A stretch of 64,000 nucleotides of DNA from Mycobacterium sp. JS623 (GCF_000328565.1 NC_019966.1:3782001-3846000), one strand, 5' to 3'. Positions 49,139 to 60,251 are shown, counted from the stretch's first letter. The notes: generated by a model not told the origin, from the sequence alone. Numbers and translations: made by a program.

Positions 49139-49866
49139 TCCGTTCGGTCACAGGCGCATTCGCGTTTGCGACCGTCCTGCCGATACGCAGCTCGGCCGGC
49201 GTCAGCCGCGGCGTCATCACTGCGTTGCCGGTCGTCGGCGTCGCGCTCGGGGCGCTGGCAGGCGGTGTCGTCTGGGTATCGGCGTTGGGATTCGGCGCCG
49301 GCAACGCGCTTGGCGGGGCGCTCGCGGTCGCCGTCCTGCTGCTCGCCACGCGCGGCCTGCACATCGACGGGCTGTCCGACACCGTCGACGCACTGGGTTG
49401 TTATGGACCGCCGGAACGCGCACTGCAGGTGATGCGCGACGGTTCGGCCGGGCCGTTCGGCGTGGCCGCCGTGGTGATCGCGATCCTGCTGCAGACGCTG
49501 GCATTTACGCATCTGGGTGTGCTCGCGGTGGTCGTCGCTGTCACCGCGGGCCGGGTTGCCGCCGTCACGGCCTGCAGGCGCTCGGTGCCTGCGGCGCAGG
49601 GCAGTTCGCTTGGCGCGTACGCAGCGGGCACGCAACCGGTCGCGGTGGCACTGCTCTGGGTCATCGCGACCGCAGCGCTGGCGGCGCTTGCCGATCCGCG
49701 CCGCTGGCAGGGGCCGGTGGCGGTACTCGTCGCGGTCGCCTGCGGTGTGGCGCTGGTCGCGCACTGCGTGCACCGATTCGGGGGCATCACGGGCGACGTG
49801 TTGGGCGCTGCGATCGAGGTGACGACGACGGTGGCCGCTGTCGGACTGGCCGTCAGCGCCGGATAG
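49135..49866 (+). CDS. cobS: Adenosylcobinamide-GDP ribazoletransferase (cobalamin synthase) CobS
   Basis: Integral membrane enzyme that joins adenosylcobinamide-GDP and alpha-ribazole, the final assembly step. The 243-aa protein has six or so TM segments and the acidic [16 protein letters not shown] and [11 protein letters not shown] loops. GTG start overlaps the cobT stop by 4 bp, completing cobU-cobT-cobS. Confidence 0.95.
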   Translation: MIRSVTGAFAFATVLPIRSSAGVSRGVITALPVVGVALGALAGGVVWVSALGFGAGNALGGALAVAVLLLATRGLHIDGLSDTVDALGCYGPPERALQVMRDGSAGPFGVAAVVIAILLQTLAFTHLGVLAVVVAVTAGRVAAVTACRRSVPAAQGSSLGAYAAGTQPVAVALLWVIATAALAALADPRRWQGPVAVLVAVACGVALVAHCVHRFGGITGDVLGAAIEVTTTVAAVGLAVSAG

Positions 49867-49923
49867 CTCGGGTAGTGTTGCGGTGCCACCGAATTCGTGG
49901 CATCGGGCCACGAAGGGACTACT

Positions 49924-51233
49924 GTGAGCACGTTGTCGGTAGATCTGCGCACGCTGAGTTACGAAGCATTCATCTACTTCTATCCGTTGGTGACCATGGA
50001 CGTCACCCGGAAGCAATTCGTCAACACCCCGGAGGGCACAAAGCCGGGCTTCGGGCCTGCCAACACGTTCCACCACATCCGTGAATATCCGGACGCCGAT
50101 TTTCGCGCCGTGGTGCGGGCCGAATTTCGACACGTTGTACTCGTCGGCGTTCCTGGACCTGACCTCGGGGCCGGTGGTGCTGAGCGCACCCGACACCGAC
50201 GATCGGTACTACCTGCTGCCGATGCTCGACATGTGGACCGACGTCTTCGCCAGCCCGGGTAAACGCACCACGGGCACCGGTGAGCAGCAGTTCGTCGTCG
50301 TCGGACCCGGCGAGCCCGGCGAACTGCCCGCAGGGATACCGGTGCTCAACGCGCCCACCCCATACGTGTGGATCATCGGCCGCACGCAGACCAACGGTCC
50401 CGACGACTACGCCGCCGTGAACAAGGTGCAGGACGGATTTTCGATCACCCCGCTTCGCGAAAGCCCGGCGCAGTCCATCGATTCCAGCGTTGACGTCACC
50501 ACCGAGCCATTGCGGGTGGTCAACGGCATGCACGCGCGACTACCTGGCTCGTGCGGCAGACCTGATGACGGTCAACCCGCCGCACTCGACCGACTTCTCC
50601 ATGCTGGCGCGCCTGCGCCACCTCGGGATCGACGCGGGTAAACCTTTTGACGCCAACCGTTTCGACGCAGCGCAGCGGACGGAGATCCAGGCAGGCAAGG
50701 ATGACGCCCTCGCCGCGCTGCTGGCCGCAGCTCCTACCCTCGCGCCCAGTGTCAACGGCTGGATGACGTTGACGGACACCGTCGGGGTGTACGGGAATGC
50801 GTACCTGCGGCGCGCGGTCGTGGCTCTGGTCGGCCTCGGCGCCAACCAACCCGAGGACGCGGTTTACCCGCTTCTGACCGCGGACGCCGACGGCCAACCG
50901 TTGGCCGGAGAGCACAACTACGTCATCCACTTCGAGGCTGACGAACTGCCACCCGCCCACGCGTTCTGGTCGGTGACGATGTACGACGCAGAGGGCTACC
51001 AGGTGGCCAACGAGCTGAACCGGTTCGCCATCGGCGATCGAAACGCGTTGACCTACAACGCTGACGGGTCGCTGGATTTGTACCTGCAACACGGCAGCCC
51101 CGGTCCCGACCGTGAATCGAACTGGCTGCCCGCGCCGTTGGGACCATTGGGCGTGACGACGCGGCTCTACGCGCCCAAGCGTGAAGTCGTCGACGGCCGG
51201 TGGCACCCGCCAGCGGGCCGCAAGATCGGCTAG
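49924..51233 (+). pseudogene. DUF1254/DUF1214 family gene broken by two frameshifts
   Basis: Three consecutive frames together encode one protein of about 436 codons. Frame 1 from GTG 49924 reads SYEAFIYFYPLVTMDVTRKQ to ADFRAVVR; near 50117-50121 the match shifts to frame 2 (PNFDTLYSSAFLDLTSG and on to LRVVNGM); near 50527-50535 it shifts to frame 3 (RDYLARAADLMTVNPPHSTD to the stop at 51233). The DUF1254 half and the DUF1214 half (HFEADELPPAHAFWSVTMYD) are both recognisable. One extra G/C at the first site, and one extra or two missing bases in a CG run at the second, would explain it. It could be a recent pseudogene or assembly errors. Confidence 0.8.
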
Positions 51234-52336
51234 GAGAGGCGCGCCATCCAGCCGTGCGTGTCGGCGAACGTGCCGCGCTGTATGCCGGTCAACGTGTCAC
51301 GCAGGGCCATGGTGATCTCGCCGGGCCCGCCGTCGGCGATGGTGAATTCGCCGTCGCCGTACTTGACCCTGGCGACAGGGGTGATCACCGCGGCGGTGCC
51401 GCACGCGAACACCTCGGTGATCTCACCTGCCGCGACCTTCTTCTGCCACTCGTCGACATCGATCTTGCGTTCCTCGACCGCGAACCCGGCGTCAGTTGCC
51501 AACTGCAGCAAGGCATCTCGCGTGACGCCTGGCAGGATCGAACCGCTCAGCTCTGGCGTCACCAGCCTGGCCGTGCCACCGCTGCCGAACACGAAGAACA
51601 GGTTCATCCCGCCCATCTCTTCGACGAAGCGGCGTTCGGCGGCGTCCAGCCACACCACCTGATCGCAATCGTTTTCGATGGCTTGGGCCTGCGCCAGCAG
51701 CGACGCAGCGTAATTGCCACCGAATTTCGCCGCACCGGTGCCGCCGGGGCAGGCGCGCACATACTCCGTCGACAGCCACACGCTGACCGGCTTGATGCCG
51801 CCCTTGAAATACGCGCCAGCGGGCGAGGCGATGACCATGTAGCGGTATTCGTTGGCCGGCCGCACCCCAAGGCCTGGCTCGGTGGCGAAGGTGAAGGGCC
51901 GCAGATACAGCGACTCCTCGCCGCCTGCACGCGGCACCCACGGCTCGTCGACCGCAATCAGCTGTCGCAACGACTCGATGAAGACCTCTTCGGGCAGCTC
52001 GGGGATCGCCAGCCGGCGCGCCGACGAGCGCAGCCGCCGGGCATTGGCCTCCGGTCGGAACGACACAATCGAGCCGTCGGCCCAGCGGTAGGCTTTGAGC
52101 CCTTCGAAGATCTCCTGCGCGTAGTGCAGCACGATCGCAGAGGGATCCAGTTCGATCGGCCCGTACGGGATCACCCGCGCGTTGTGCCAGCCCTTGCCGT
52201 CGACGTAGTCGATCGAGACCATGTGATCGGTGTGGAACTGACCGAACGGCGGATCATTCAGAATCGAGGCCCGTACCTCGTCGCTCACCGGCGTCGCATT
52301 GCGCTCAACGGTGAATTCGAGGGGGCCGTCAGTCAT
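51230..52336 (-). CDS. ilvE: Branched-chain amino acid aminotransferase IlvE
   Basis: PLP fold-type IV transaminase for valine, leucine and isoleucine, 368 aa. Motifs: [20 protein letters not shown], the PLP-lysine region [35 protein letters not shown] and [14 protein letters not shown]. It lies 22 bp behind gcvT on the same strand, so both are probably co-transcribed. Its stop overlaps that of the DUF1254 pseudogene by 4 bp. Confidence 0.96.
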   Translation of the reverse strand: MTDGPLEFTVERNATPVSDEVRASILNDPPFGQFHTDHMVSIDYVDGKGWHNARVIPYGPIELDPSAIVLHYAQEIFEGLKAYRWADGSIVSFRPEANARRLRSSARRLAIPELPEEVFIESLRQLIAVDEPWVPRAGGEESLYLRPFTFATEPGLGVRPANEYRYMVIASPAGAYFKGGIKPVSVWLSTEYVRACPGGTGAAKFGGNYAASLLAQAQAIENDCDQVVWLDAAERRFVEEMGGMNLFFVFGSGGTARLVTPELSGSILPGVTRDALLQLATDAGFAVEERKIDVDEWQKKVAAGEITEVFACGTAAVITPVARVKYGDGEFTIADGGPGEITMALRDTLTGIQRGTFADTHGWMARLS

Positions 52337-52358
52337 GCAGCGATTGTATATCCGCTAG

Positions 52359-53453
52359 CTAGCGGGTTTTTGCCTCGACGAACGGCGGCTTGACGACTTC
52401 ACATTCGACGGCCCGGCCACGCACGTCCACCGAGACGTGTTGCCCGTCGGCGATCTCTTTGTCGGTGTCGATCAGCGCAAGCGCGATGCCGATTTTCAGT
52501 CCCGGGGAGAAGGTTCCCGAGGTCGTCACGCCAATCTGAGTGTCGCCGTCGAGGACCGCGAGGTCTGGGCGCAGCACTCCGCGGCCAACGGCGCGCAGTC
52601 CGCGCAGCACCCGCTTCGGGCCGGCCTCCTTTTCGGCGAGCAGCGCGTCGCGTCCCCAGAACGCATCCTTTTGCCATCCGATCGCCCAGCCGCACCCCGC
52701 CTGCAGTGGCGAGATCTCCAACGACAGTTCGTGGCCGTGCAGCGGATAACCCATTTCGGTGCGCAGCGTGTCGCGGGCGCCGAGCCCTGCCAGCTCGCCA
52801 CCTGCACTACCGACGGCATCGACGAGTGCGTCGAAGACCACGCCGGCCTGATCCCACGTCGGCAGCAATTCGTAACCGTGTTCGCCGGTGTAGCCGGTGC
52901 GGCACACGCGAACTGGGGCCCCGGCGAATTCGGCGTCGGCATAACCCATGTAGTCCATGTCAGTGGGTAAGCCCAACCCGCCCACTACTTTGGTCGATTC
53001 GGGGCCCTGCACCGCGAGCACCGCATAAGAGCGGTGTTCGTCCGTGATGGTCAGGCCCGCGGGCGCGCGTTCCTGCAGTGCCGCAACGACGGCGGGAGTG
53101 TTGGCGGCGTTGGGTACCAGGAAGATCTCGTAATCGCTGACGTAATAGGCGATCAGGTCGTCGATCACGCCACCGGAGTCGCTGCAACACAACGTGTATT
53201 GCGCCTTACCGGGGCCGATGCGGCGAAGGTCGTTGGTGAGCGCGGAGTTGATGTACTCGGCGGCCCCGGGCCCCCGCACCAGCGCCTTGCCCAGATGGCT
53301 CACGTCGAACAGGCCGACCGTGGTGCGCGTCGCAGTGTGTTCGCTGACCGTGCCTGCATACGAAACGGGCATCAACCAGCCGGAGAATTCCGCGAAACTC
53401 GCGCCGAGTTGACGATGGCGTTCCTCGAGGGGGCCGTGTAGGAGTTCGCTCAC
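52359..53453 (-). CDS. gcvT: Glycine cleavage system aminomethyltransferase GcvT
   Basis: T-protein: takes the aminomethyl group from lipoyl-GcvH and makes methylene-THF and ammonia. The 364-aa sequence has [32 protein letters not shown], and [18 protein letters not shown]. Start GTG 53453 is chosen by family length, and TAGGGT lies 8 nt upstream, pointing to leaderless initiation. The open frame runs further upstream without support. Confidence 0.95.
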   Translation of the reverse strand: MSELLHGPLEERHRQLGASFAEFSGWLMPVSYAGTVSEHTATRTTVGLFDVSHLGKALVRGPGAAEYINSALTNDLRRIGPGKAQYTLCCSDSGGVIDDLIAYYVSDYEIFLVPNAANTPAVVAALQERAPAGLTITDEHRSYAVLAVQGPESTKVVGGLGLPTDMDYMGYADAEFAGAPVRVCRTGYTGEHGYELLPTWDQAGVVFDALVDAVGSAGGELAGLGARDTLRTEMGYPLHGHELSLEISPLQAGCGWAIGWQKDAFWGRDALLAEKEAGPKRVLRGLRAVGRGVLRPDLAVLDGDTQIGVTTSGTFSPGLKIGIALALIDTDKEIADGQHVSVDVRGRAVECEVVKPPFVEAKTR

Positions 53454-53496
53454 GGGAAACCACCCTAAGGTGGAGGTCCCCTGACACACTTTGCAG
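53454..53496. promoter_or_regulatory. Bidirectional promoter, gcvT / adenylate cyclase
   Basis: ACCCTAAGGT at 53462-53471 contains TAGGGT on the minus strand (53467-53462, 8 nt before the gcvT GTG) and TAAGGT on the plus strand (53466-53471). They share the TA at 53466-53467. The cyclase side would have a roughly 19-nt leader, while gcvT would be leaderless. Confidence 0.5.
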
Positions 53497-54582
53497 GTGG
53501 TCGACTTCGACGCGCTGGAAGCCGCGGGGATCGCCAACGCACGTGACCGCGCAGGACTCATCGACTACCTCGACCGTCTCGGGTTCACGGCCGAGGAGAT
53601 GATCGCCGCCGAGCGCCGCGGCCGCTTGTTCGGCCTGGCCGGCGACGTTCTGCAGTGGTCGGGTCCCCCGGTGTACAGCCTGGACGCGGCCGCGCAAGCC
53701 CTCGGAGTCCCGGTCGAGGATGTCGCGCAGGCATGGGACGTACTGGGACTGTCAGTCACCGATCCGCAGACCCCGCTGATGAGCCAGGCAGACGTCGACG
53801 GGCTGGCAACGTGGGTCAACCTCAGGAAGATCGCCGGCGACGACGCGGCGCTCAACTTTCTGCGGGTGGTCGGTGCATCGATGGCCCGGCTTGCCGAGGC
53901 CAGCGGGACCATGGTTCGGATCGCAGAACCCGACCTGCTCATGACACACAGTCAGGACGAGCTCACCACGGCGCGCGCGTACCGTGCCGTTGCGGAGCTG
54001 GTTCCTGGTCTCTCCGCGCTGATCGATTCCGTGTGGCGCCATCAGATCACCAGTGCCCGAACGTATTTCGAGCGGATCATCAGCGACGCGTCGGCAAGCG
54101 TGACATGCGGCGTCGGGTTCGCAGATCTGTCCGGGTTCACCGCTTTGACGCAGCGACTTTCACCTAACGAGTTGTCTGATCTGCTTCTCGAGTTCGGTGG
54201 CGCCGTCAGCGACCTCGTACACGCCGACGGCGGACGGGTAGTGAAGTTCATCGGCGACGAGGTGATGTGGGTGACGTCGACTCCCGAGCTGCTCGCGAAG
54301 GTAGCGATCGACCTTGTCGAGTACCCGCGTGCGCGTGAGGCCGGACTGCAGGTCCGCGCCGGACTGGGCTACGGCTCGGTGCTGGCGCTAGGCGGCGACT
54401 ACTTCGGCACCCCGGTCAATCTGGCGGCCCGCCTGGTCGCGGCAGCGGCGCCGGGCGAGATCCTGGCATCGGCTGACGTCCGCGACGAGCTACCAGACTG
54501 GCCTGCCATCCCGTTGGATCCCTTGACACTCAAGGGTTTCGAGGAGCCCGTGATGGCCTACGACCTGCACCTTGCCCGCTGA
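53497..54582 (+). CDS. Class III adenylate cyclase with autoinhibitory N-terminal domain (Rv2212-type)
   Basis: A soluble cyclase of about 361 aa making cAMP. An N-terminal helical domain (1-190, including [20 protein letters not shown]) resembles the pH-sensing, fatty-acid-responsive domain of M. tuberculosis Rv2212. The catalytic domain has metal aspartates Asp210 ([13 protein letters not shown]) and Asp254 ([10 protein letters not shown]), and transition-state residues Asn308 and Arg312 (PVNLAARLV). GTG 53497 or TTG 53491 could start it. Divergent from gcvT. Confidence 0.9.
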   Translation: MVDFDALEAAGIANARDRAGLIDYLDRLGFTAEEMIAAERRGRLFGLAGDVLQWSGPPVYSLDAAAQALGVPVEDVAQAWDVLGLSVTDPQTPLMSQADVDGLATWVNLRKIAGDDAALNFLRVVGASMARLAEASGTMVRIAEPDLLMTHSQDELTTARAYRAVAELVPGLSALIDSVWRHQITSARTYFERIISDASASVTCGVGFADLSGFTALTQRLSPNELSDLLLEFGGAVSDLVHADGGRVVKFIGDEVMWVTSTPELLAKVAIDLVEYPRAREAGLQVRAGLGYGSVLALGGDYFGTPVNLAARLVAAAAPGEILASADVRDELPDWPAIPLDPLTLKGFEEPVMAYDLHLAR

Positions 54583-54600
54583 CAGCTAGGGTTAGCACTC

Positions 54601-56124
54601 GTGAGCTCTGCAAATTCCGGTTATCAGGCCCCCGCAGTCGCCGTCGCCTCGACACTGCCCAAACGCAAGGACGACTCGGCGGTGCTGATCGTGGCGGTGG
54701 TGAGCGGCCAGGATGATAACGCAACCGCAACCGTCGTCGGCAATCCGTTCCTCGACGCCGAGGCCGTCGGCGAGATAGCCGTCGCGCTGCGGGCGCTCGG
54801 CGCGAAGGGCGGCTCCGACCAGGTCACCCGCGTGGTCGTACCCTCGCTGCCGGTGGGCAGCGTCCTCGCTGTCGGACTGGGCAAGGACCGCGACCAGTGG
54901 CCGCCCGACGTGATCCGCCGCGCCGCGGGAGCGGCAGCGCGCTCGCTCAACGGCACCGAGACGGTGATCACCACGCTGTCGGACATCGACCTTGGCGCGA
55001 CCATCGAGGGCCTGATCCTCGGCGCCTACCGGTTCACGGACTTTCGAAGCGCCAAGACCGCGCCCAAGGACGCAGGCCTGCGTGAGATCACGGCGCTGAC
55101 AGCCGATACCAAGGCCAAAACGAAGGCCGCCGCCGAACGCGCGACTGCGATAGCGACGGCGGTGGCCACCGCCCGAGATTTCGTCAACACCCCGCCAAGT
55201 CACCTGTTTCCCGCTGAATTCGCCGAGCGCGCAAAGGCTTTGGGTCAAGCGGCGGGCCTGGAGGTCGAGGTGCTCGACGACAAGGCCCTTGCCAAGGAGG
55301 GCTACGGCGGGGTGATCGGCGTCGGCAAGGGCTCGTCGCGACCACCCCGGCTGGTCCGGCTTGCGCACCGCGGCACGAAGCGTGGCGGCAAGACCGTCGC
55401 GCTCGTCGGCAAGGGCATCACATTCGACACCGGTGGCATCTCGATCAAGCCCGCCGCCAACATGCACCACATGACCTCCGACATGGGCGGCGCCGCCGCG
55501 GTCATCGCCACCGTGGTGCTGGCCGCCAAGCAGCAACTGCCCATTGACGTGATCGCCACCGTGCCGATGGCCGAGAACATGCCATCGGCGACCGCTCAGC
55601 GGCCCGGCGACGTGCTCACCCAATACGGCGGCATCACCGTCGAGGTGCTCAACACCGACGCCGAGGGCAGGTTGATCCTGGCCGACGCGATTGTGCGGGC
55701 CTGCGAGGACAACCCCGATTACCTGATCGAGACGTCGACGCTGACCGGCGCGCAGACCGTGGCGCTCGGCGCCCGCACGCCGGGTGTGATGGGCAGCGAC
55801 GAGTTCCGCGACCGGGTTGCCCAGCGATCGCAGGAGGTGGGCGAGAACGGCTGGCCGATGCCGCTGCCGGAAGAGTTGAAGGATGACCTGAAGTCGACGG
55901 TGGCCGACCTGGCGAACGTCAGCGGGTCTCGCTATGCGGGCATGCTCGTCGCTGGCACATATCTGCGCGAGTTCGTCGCCGACGGGGTGCAATGGGCACA
56001 CATCGACGTTGCGGCCCCGGCCTATAACACCGGTGGACCGTGGGGCTACACCGGCAAGGGCGGCACCGGTGTGCCGACGCGCACGATGTTCGCGGTGCTC
56101 GAAGACATCGCCGAAAACGGCTGA
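54601..56124 (+). CDS. pepB: Leucyl (cytosol) aminopeptidase PepB (M17 family)
   Basis: Di-zinc aminopeptidase, 507 aa. The C-terminal catalytic half has [18 protein letters not shown], the signature [12 protein letters not shown] near 350-361, and [17 protein letters not shown]. The N-terminal half is the typical macro-like domain. GTG 54601 with TAGGGT 8 nt upstream and no SD suggests a leaderless mRNA. Confidence 0.95.
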   Translation: MSSANSGYQAPAVAVASTLPKRKDDSAVLIVAVVSGQDDNATATVVGNPFLDAEAVGEIAVALRALGAKGGSDQVTRVVVPSLPVGSVLAVGLGKDRDQWPPDVIRRAAGAAARSLNGTETVITTLSDIDLGATIEGLILGAYRFTDFRSAKTAPKDAGLREITALTADTKAKTKAAAERATAIATAVATARDFVNTPPSHLFPAEFAERAKALGQAAGLEVEVLDDKALAKEGYGGVIGVGKGSSRPPRLVRLAHRGTKRGGKTVALVGKGITFDTGGISIKPAANMHHMTSDMGGAAAVIATVVLAAKQQLPIDVIATVPMAENMPSATAQRPGDVLTQYGGITVEVLNTDAEGRLILADAIVRACEDNPDYLIETSTLTGAQTVALGARTPGVMGSDEFRDRVAQRSQEVGENGWPMPLPEELKDDLKSTVADLANVSGSRYAGMLVAGTYLREFVADGVQWAHIDVAAPAYNTGGPWGYTGKGGTGVPTRTMFAVLEDIAENG

Positions 56125-56150
56125 CCCGGCGGCAGCCGGCCGACGGCTCG

Positions 56151-57917
56151 CTACATCACGTTTGCGCGGGCGGAACTCCGCATCGCCTGCGGCAGTAGGT
56201 GTGCAACGCCGTAGACGAAGTACGCTTCCGGCGCCACGGGCCGGATCGGCTTGTTCTTCTTGACCGCCGACACGATCGCCTTGGCGACCTTGTCGGGACC
56301 GTATCTGCGTGCGGCGAAGGCCTTCTCGAGCTGCGCGCGACGCGCCTCCACCTTTGCCTGCTTCCCAGCGGGCACGTCGAATCTCGTGGTGTGCACGATG
56401 TTCGTGTTGATCACACCCGGGCAGACCGTCGTCAGCCCGACCCCGGCCTGATCCAGTTCGGCGCGCAAGCAGTCGCCGAACATGAACACCGCGGCCTTGC
56501 TGGTGGAGTAGGCATTCATCGACTGTTGCGGCGAATACGCGGCCATCGACGAGATGTTGACGATGTGCCCGCCGGTGCCCCTGTCGACGAGTCGGCGGCC
56601 AAAGGACCTGCAGCAGTTGACGACTCCGCCGAAGTTGATGTCGAGCACCCTATCGAATTCCTCGGCGGGCGTGTCGAGGAACAGTCCCGCGTGGCCAACC
56701 CCTGCGTTGTTGACCACGACATCAGGCACACCGTGTTCGGTGCTCACCTCCTGGGCGAACTCTTCGACAGCGTCGGCGTCGGAGACATCAAGGGTGTAGG
56801 CGTGCGCCACGCCGCCGCGCGCGGTGATCTGTGCGGCCGTCTCCTTGACGGAGGCTTCGTCGATATCGCTGATCACCAATTCGGCGCCCTCGCGGGCGAA
56901 CGCCAGCGCCGTCGCGCGGCCGATACCGCTGCCCGCGCCGGTCACGGAAACCAGTGTGTGGCCGAAGTATTCGCGTGGACAGCCGACCTGTGCGCGCAAC
57001 AGAGCGCGCGACGACGGCTTTCCCTCGAGATGGTCGACGAGCTCGTGCACCGACCTCGCGATCATCGGCGCATGCGACATCGGCGCCCAGTGGCCGGATT
57101 TGATGTCGCGCCGCCACAGTCGCGGCACCCACTTCTTCAGCGCGTCATAGCTGTGCGGTCGCACGAACGGGTCTTTGGTGTTGACGATGACCTGGACCGG
57201 CACATTGACGTAGTGGTCGTTGCGCGCCGATCGTATCGCGCGAAAGTAGTTGGCGCCGTACACCTTCATGCTGTTGACAGCGTCGGACTTGTATGTCGGC
57301 GAATGGTGCAATTGCTCGGCAGGAATGCCGTCGCGCAGTGTCAATGCGCGCCGCAGACCGTCGGCCAGAAACAGCCGCACCACCAGTGGCGCCATCACGG
57401 GTACCGAGAAAAAGCCCATGTAGGACAGCCGCAGCAGCTGGCTGAGCGCCTGCAGAAAACGGCGTGGACGGTACGGACGCAGCAGGCTGCTGATGATGAA
57501 TCGGTTCAAATGATCGGCGCTCGGGCCGGATATCGATGTGAACGAGGCGACGTGATCGCTTGCACCGGAACGGGATAGGTACTCCCACATGCCAGCCGAA
57601 CCCCAGTCGTGCGCCAGCACATGCACCGGCTGTCCCGGTGCCACCCTATCGATCACAGCGGCGAAATCGTCGGCGTAACTTGACGTCGTGTACGACGAAA
57701 CAGCCTTGGGCACAGAAGATTTCCCCACGCCCCGGTTGTCGTAGCGCACGATACGGAAGCGGTCGGCCAGCAGCGGCACGACGCCGTTCCACAGGAAGTG
57801 CGAATCCGGCCAGCCGTGCACCAGCACCAGTGTCGGCCCATCGGGATTGCCTTCCTCGTAGACCGCGATTTGCACCCCGTCAGTGCTGTCGACGAACCTC
57901 TCGGTGATCTCGGCCAT
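56151..57917 (-). CDS. ephD: Bifunctional epoxide hydrolase / short-chain dehydrogenase EphD
   Basis: A 588-aa fusion. The N-terminal alpha/beta-hydrolase (about 1-300) has HGWP (34-37) and the nucleophile Asp104 in AHDWGSAG, as in epoxide hydrolases. The C-terminal SDR (about 320-588) has VTGAGSGIGRA for NAD(P) and the catalytic YSTSKAA. In M. tuberculosis EphD acts in mycolic-acid metabolism, with epoxide hydrolysis and a redox step predicted to be linked. Length is close to the 592-residue homologue. Confidence 0.93.
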   Translation of the reverse strand: MAEITERFVDSTDGVQIAVYEEGNPDGPTLVLVHGWPDSHFLWNGVVPLLADRFRIVRYDNRGVGKSSVPKAVSSYTTSSYADDFAAVIDRVAPGQPVHVLAHDWGSAGMWEYLSRSGASDHVASFTSISGPSADHLNRFIISSLLRPYRPRRFLQALSQLLRLSYMGFFSVPVMAPLVVRLFLADGLRRALTLRDGIPAEQLHHSPTYKSDAVNSMKVYGANYFRAIRSARNDHYVNVPVQVIVNTKDPFVRPHSYDALKKWVPRLWRRDIKSGHWAPMSHAPMIARSVHELVDHLEGKPSSRALLRAQVGCPREYFGHTLVSVTGAGSGIGRATALAFAREGAELVISDIDEASVKETAAQITARGGVAHAYTLDVSDADAVEEFAQEVSTEHGVPDVVVNNAGVGHAGLFLDTPAEEFDRVLDINFGGVVNCCRSFGRRLVDRGTGGHIVNISSMAAYSPQQSMNAYSTSKAAVFMFGDCLRAELDQAGVGLTTVCPGVINTNIVHTTRFDVPAGKQAKVEARRAQLEKAFAARRYGPDKVAKAIVSAVKKNKPIRPVAPEAYFVYGVAHLLPQAMRSSARANVM

Positions 57918-57955
57918 GGCACCTCCGCACAGTTAGTGGGACCGCTGGTACCGTA

Positions 57956-58309
57956 TCAGCCCTCGAGCTCCTCACGAAGGGCGCGGTCGCGCTCGATCCG
58001 CCTGCGCGCGTCGTAATCCCGCATCCGCTGTGGATAGCCCATCTTCTGGACGTCGTAGACAGGAATCCGGAGCCGTTCGCTCAGCCGCCGCGCACCCGCG
58101 TCCCCTCCGGCCCTGCGGCGGGTCCACTCCCCGTCGGCGGCCACCAGGACGACCGTGACATCGGTGACGGTGGTTCTTGGTTCGACGAAGGCCTCAACGC
58201 CGACGTGGTCGGCCACCCACTTCTGCATGTACAGCAGGTCGGCCGCGGGGTCCGTGCCGGCTGCGCCCCGCGCTTGGCGACCACCCCGAAACCTGTCGAA
58301 CAGTCCCAC
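57956..58309 (-). CDS. Conserved small protein of unknown function
   Basis: A 117-aa protein starting [20 protein letters not shown], with [20 protein letters not shown], a [17 protein letters not shown] stretch and a charged C-terminus ([20 protein letters not shown]). I recognise no domain; some databases label similar actinobacterial proteins oxidoreductases, which I cannot support. It lies 38 bp upstream of ephD on the same strand and may share its transcript. Confidence 0.75.
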   Translation of the reverse strand: MGLFDRFRGGRQARGAAGTDPAADLLYMQKWVADHVGVEAFVEPRTTVTDVTVVLVAADGEWTRRRAGGDAGARRLSERLRIPVYDVQKMGYPQRMRDYDARRRIERDRALREELEG

Positions 58310-58359
58310 CTGGGCTCGGCTCCTTCTCTTTCACCCTCTATCGATAGTGCCAGAGCTTT

Positions 58360-58374
58360 CAGACCCCAGGTCTG
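58360..58374. promoter_or_regulatory. Palindrome upstream of dlaT
   Basis: CAGACC-CCA-GGTCTG is a perfect 6-bp dyad with a 3-bp spacer, 93-107 bp before the dlaT start and 50 bp before the divergent small gene. It has the size of a homodimeric repressor or activator site. No known regulator motif is assigned. Confidence 0.4.
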
Positions 58375-58466
58375 CGGCGAACTGCGTCGGCAGACGTGAC
58401 AGGATGGGAGCCGACATTCGACCCGTACCAACTGAACCGTTCGAGAGAGCGAGGGAGTCGATACAT

Positions 58467-60245
58467 ATGGCCATCTCCGTTCAGATGCCCGCGCTCGGTG
58501 AGAGCGTGACCGAGGGCACTGTCACCCGCTGGCTCAAGCAAGAGGGCGACACGGTCGAACAGGATGAGCCGTTACTCGAGGTGTCCACCGACAAGGTCGA
58601 CACGGAGATCCCGTCACCGGCCGCCGGTGTGCTGACGAAGATCGTCGCTCAGGAAGACGACACCGTGGAGGTCGGCGGTGAGCTCGCGGTGATCGGCGAT
58701 GCAAGTGAATCCGACGGCGAAGCCAAGGCCCCGGCCGCCGAAGAGGAGAAGCCTGCGGAGGAGCCTGCGGCGCAGCCCGAACCGGCGGCCGAGGAGCAGG
58801 AGGAGCCTGCAGCCGAGGAAGAGCCGGAGCCCGAACCGGCCAAACCCGCGGCGGCCTCGTCCGGCGGCGGTGAGGCCACGTCGGTGAAGATGCCCGAACT
58901 TGGCGAGTCTGTCACAGAGGGCACGGTGACGCGCTGGCTGAAGAAGGTCGGCGACTCCGTCGAGGTCGACGAGCCGCTGGTCGAGGTGTCCACCGACAAG
59001 GTCGACACCGAGATCCCGTCACCGGTGGCGGGCACGCTGCTGTCGATCACCGCCGAAGAGGACGACACGGTCTCGGTCGGCGGCGAGTTGGCCAAGATCG
59101 GCGACGCCAGCGCCGCGGCGGCCGAGGCCCCCGAGCCGAAACCGGAACCCAAACCCGAACCAAAGCCCGAACCGAAGCCCGAGCCCAAGCCGGAGCCGGC
59201 CGCCGAAGCCAAGCCGGAACCCAAACCCGAGCCCAAGCCCGAACCCAAACCCGAGCCCAAGGCCGCACCCGCGGCGGAGGCGCCGTCGGTCGACGGCGGC
59301 CCGTACGTCACCCCGCTGGTGCGAAAGCTGGCTGCCGAGAACAACATTGACCTGGCGTCGGTCAAGGGCACCGGCGTCGGCGGACGGATCCGCAAGCAGG
59401 ACGTGCTCGCCGCGGCCGAAGCCACGAAGGCTCCTGCCGCCCCGGCACCCGAAGCCGCCCCTGCTGCGGCCCCTGCCAAACCGGCCGCCGCCGCAGCGAC
59501 GCCGGCACCTGCGCTGGCCCACCTGCGCGGAACCACGCAGAAGGCCAACCGGATTCGTCAGATCACCGCGAAGAAGACCCGCGAATCCCTGCAGACCACA
59601 GCGCAATTGACGCAGACCCACGAGGTCGACATGACCAAGATCGTGGCGCTGCGAGCCAAGGCGAAGAATGCCTTCGCCGAACGCGAAGGCGTCAAACTGA
59701 CGTATCTGCCGTTCATCGCCCGCGCGGTGATCGACGCGCTCAAGATCCACCCGAACGTCAACGCCAGCTACAACGAGGAATCCAAGGAGATCACCTACTA
59801 CGACGCCGAGCATCTCGGCTTCGCGGTCGACACCGAGCAAGGCCTGCTGTCTCCGGTGATCCACAACGCCGGCGATCTCTCACTGGGCGGCCTGGCACGG
59901 GCGATCGCCGACATCGCCGAGCGTGCGCGGTCGGGAAACCTCAAGCCCGATGAGCTGTCCGGCGGGACGTTCACGATCACCAACATCGGCAGCCAGGGCG
60001 CGCTGTTCGACACCCCGATCCTGGTCCCGCCGCAGGCGGCGATGCTGGGCACCGGCGCGATCGTCAAGCGGCCGCGGGTGATCTCCGACGCGTACGGCAA
60101 CGAGTCGATCGGCGTGCGGTCGGTGTGCTACCTGCCGCTGACCTACGACCACCGGCTGATCGACGGCGCCGATGCCGGACGCTTCCTGACGACCATCAAG
60201 CGCCGCCTCGAAGAGGGTGCCTTCGAGGCCGATCTCGGGCTATAG
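58467..60245 (+). CDS. dlaT: Dihydrolipoamide acyltransferase DlaT (E2 of pyruvate dehydrogenase)
   Basis: E2 core of the mycobacterial pyruvate dehydrogenase complex and part of the peroxynitrite reductase system. The 592-aa protein has two lipoyl domains (lipoyl-lysines Lys43 and Lys178 in [10 protein letters not shown]), a Glu/Pro/Lys linker, a peripheral subunit-binding domain (about 279-316, [18 protein letters not shown]) and a catalytic domain ending [16 protein letters not shown] (His near 562). The M. tuberculosis protein is 553 aa; the difference is mainly the longer linker. ATG at 58467 is preceded by GAGGGAG. Confidence 0.95.
   Translation: MAISVQMPALGESVTEGTVTRWLKQEGDTVEQDEPLLEVSTDKVDTEIPSPAAGVLTKIVAQEDDTVEVGGELAVIGDASESDGEAKAPAAEEEKPAEEPAAQPEPAAEEQEEPAAEEEPEPEPAKPAAASSGGGEATSVKMPELGESVTEGTVTRWLKKVGDSVEVDEPLVEVSTDKVDTEIPSPVAGTLLSITAEEDDTVSVGGELAKIGDASAAAAEAPEPKPEPKPEPKPEPKPEPKPEPAAEAKPEPKPEPKPEPKPEPKAAPAAEAPSVDGGPYVTPLVRKLAAENNIDLASVKGTGVGGRIRKQDVLAAAEATKAPAAPAPEAAPAAAPAKPAAAAATPAPALAHLRGTTQKANRIRQITAKKTRESLQTTAQLTQTHEVDMTKIVALRAKAKNAFAEREGVKLTYLPFIARAVIDALKIHPNVNASYNEESKEITYYDAEHLGFAVDTEQGLLSPVIHNAGDLSLGGLARAIADIAERARSGNLKPDELSGGTFTITNIGSQGALFDTPILVPPQAAMLGTGAIVKRPRVISDAYGNESIGVRSVCYLPLTYDHRLIDGADAGRFLTTIKRRLEEGAFEADLGL
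59133..59270 (+). repeat. EPKP-repeat linker within dlaT
   Basis: Residues about 223-268 of DlaT repeat EPKP about ten times, encoded by a near-periodic 12-bp unit of GAGCCCAAGCCC type. It forms the flexible swinging-arm linker between lipoyl domain 2 and the E3/E1-binding domain. Codon variation between units argues against a very recent expansion. Confidence 0.85.
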
Positions 60246-60251
60246 GGCGTC

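Noticed and set aside
50100..50540. Programmed frameshifting in the DUF1254 gene
   Set aside because: Two shifts at unrelated GC runs, with no slippery heptamer and stimulator that I can recognise; mutation or sequencing error is simpler.
59133..59270. CRISPR-like periodicity
   Set aside because: The period is 12 bp, in frame and coding for EPKP; no spacers.
58649..59548. 299-codon minus-strand Gly/Ser/Ala frame inside dlaT
   Set aside because: It mirrors the EPKP and lipoyl coding sequence; repetitive GSG translation is a by-product of codon usage.
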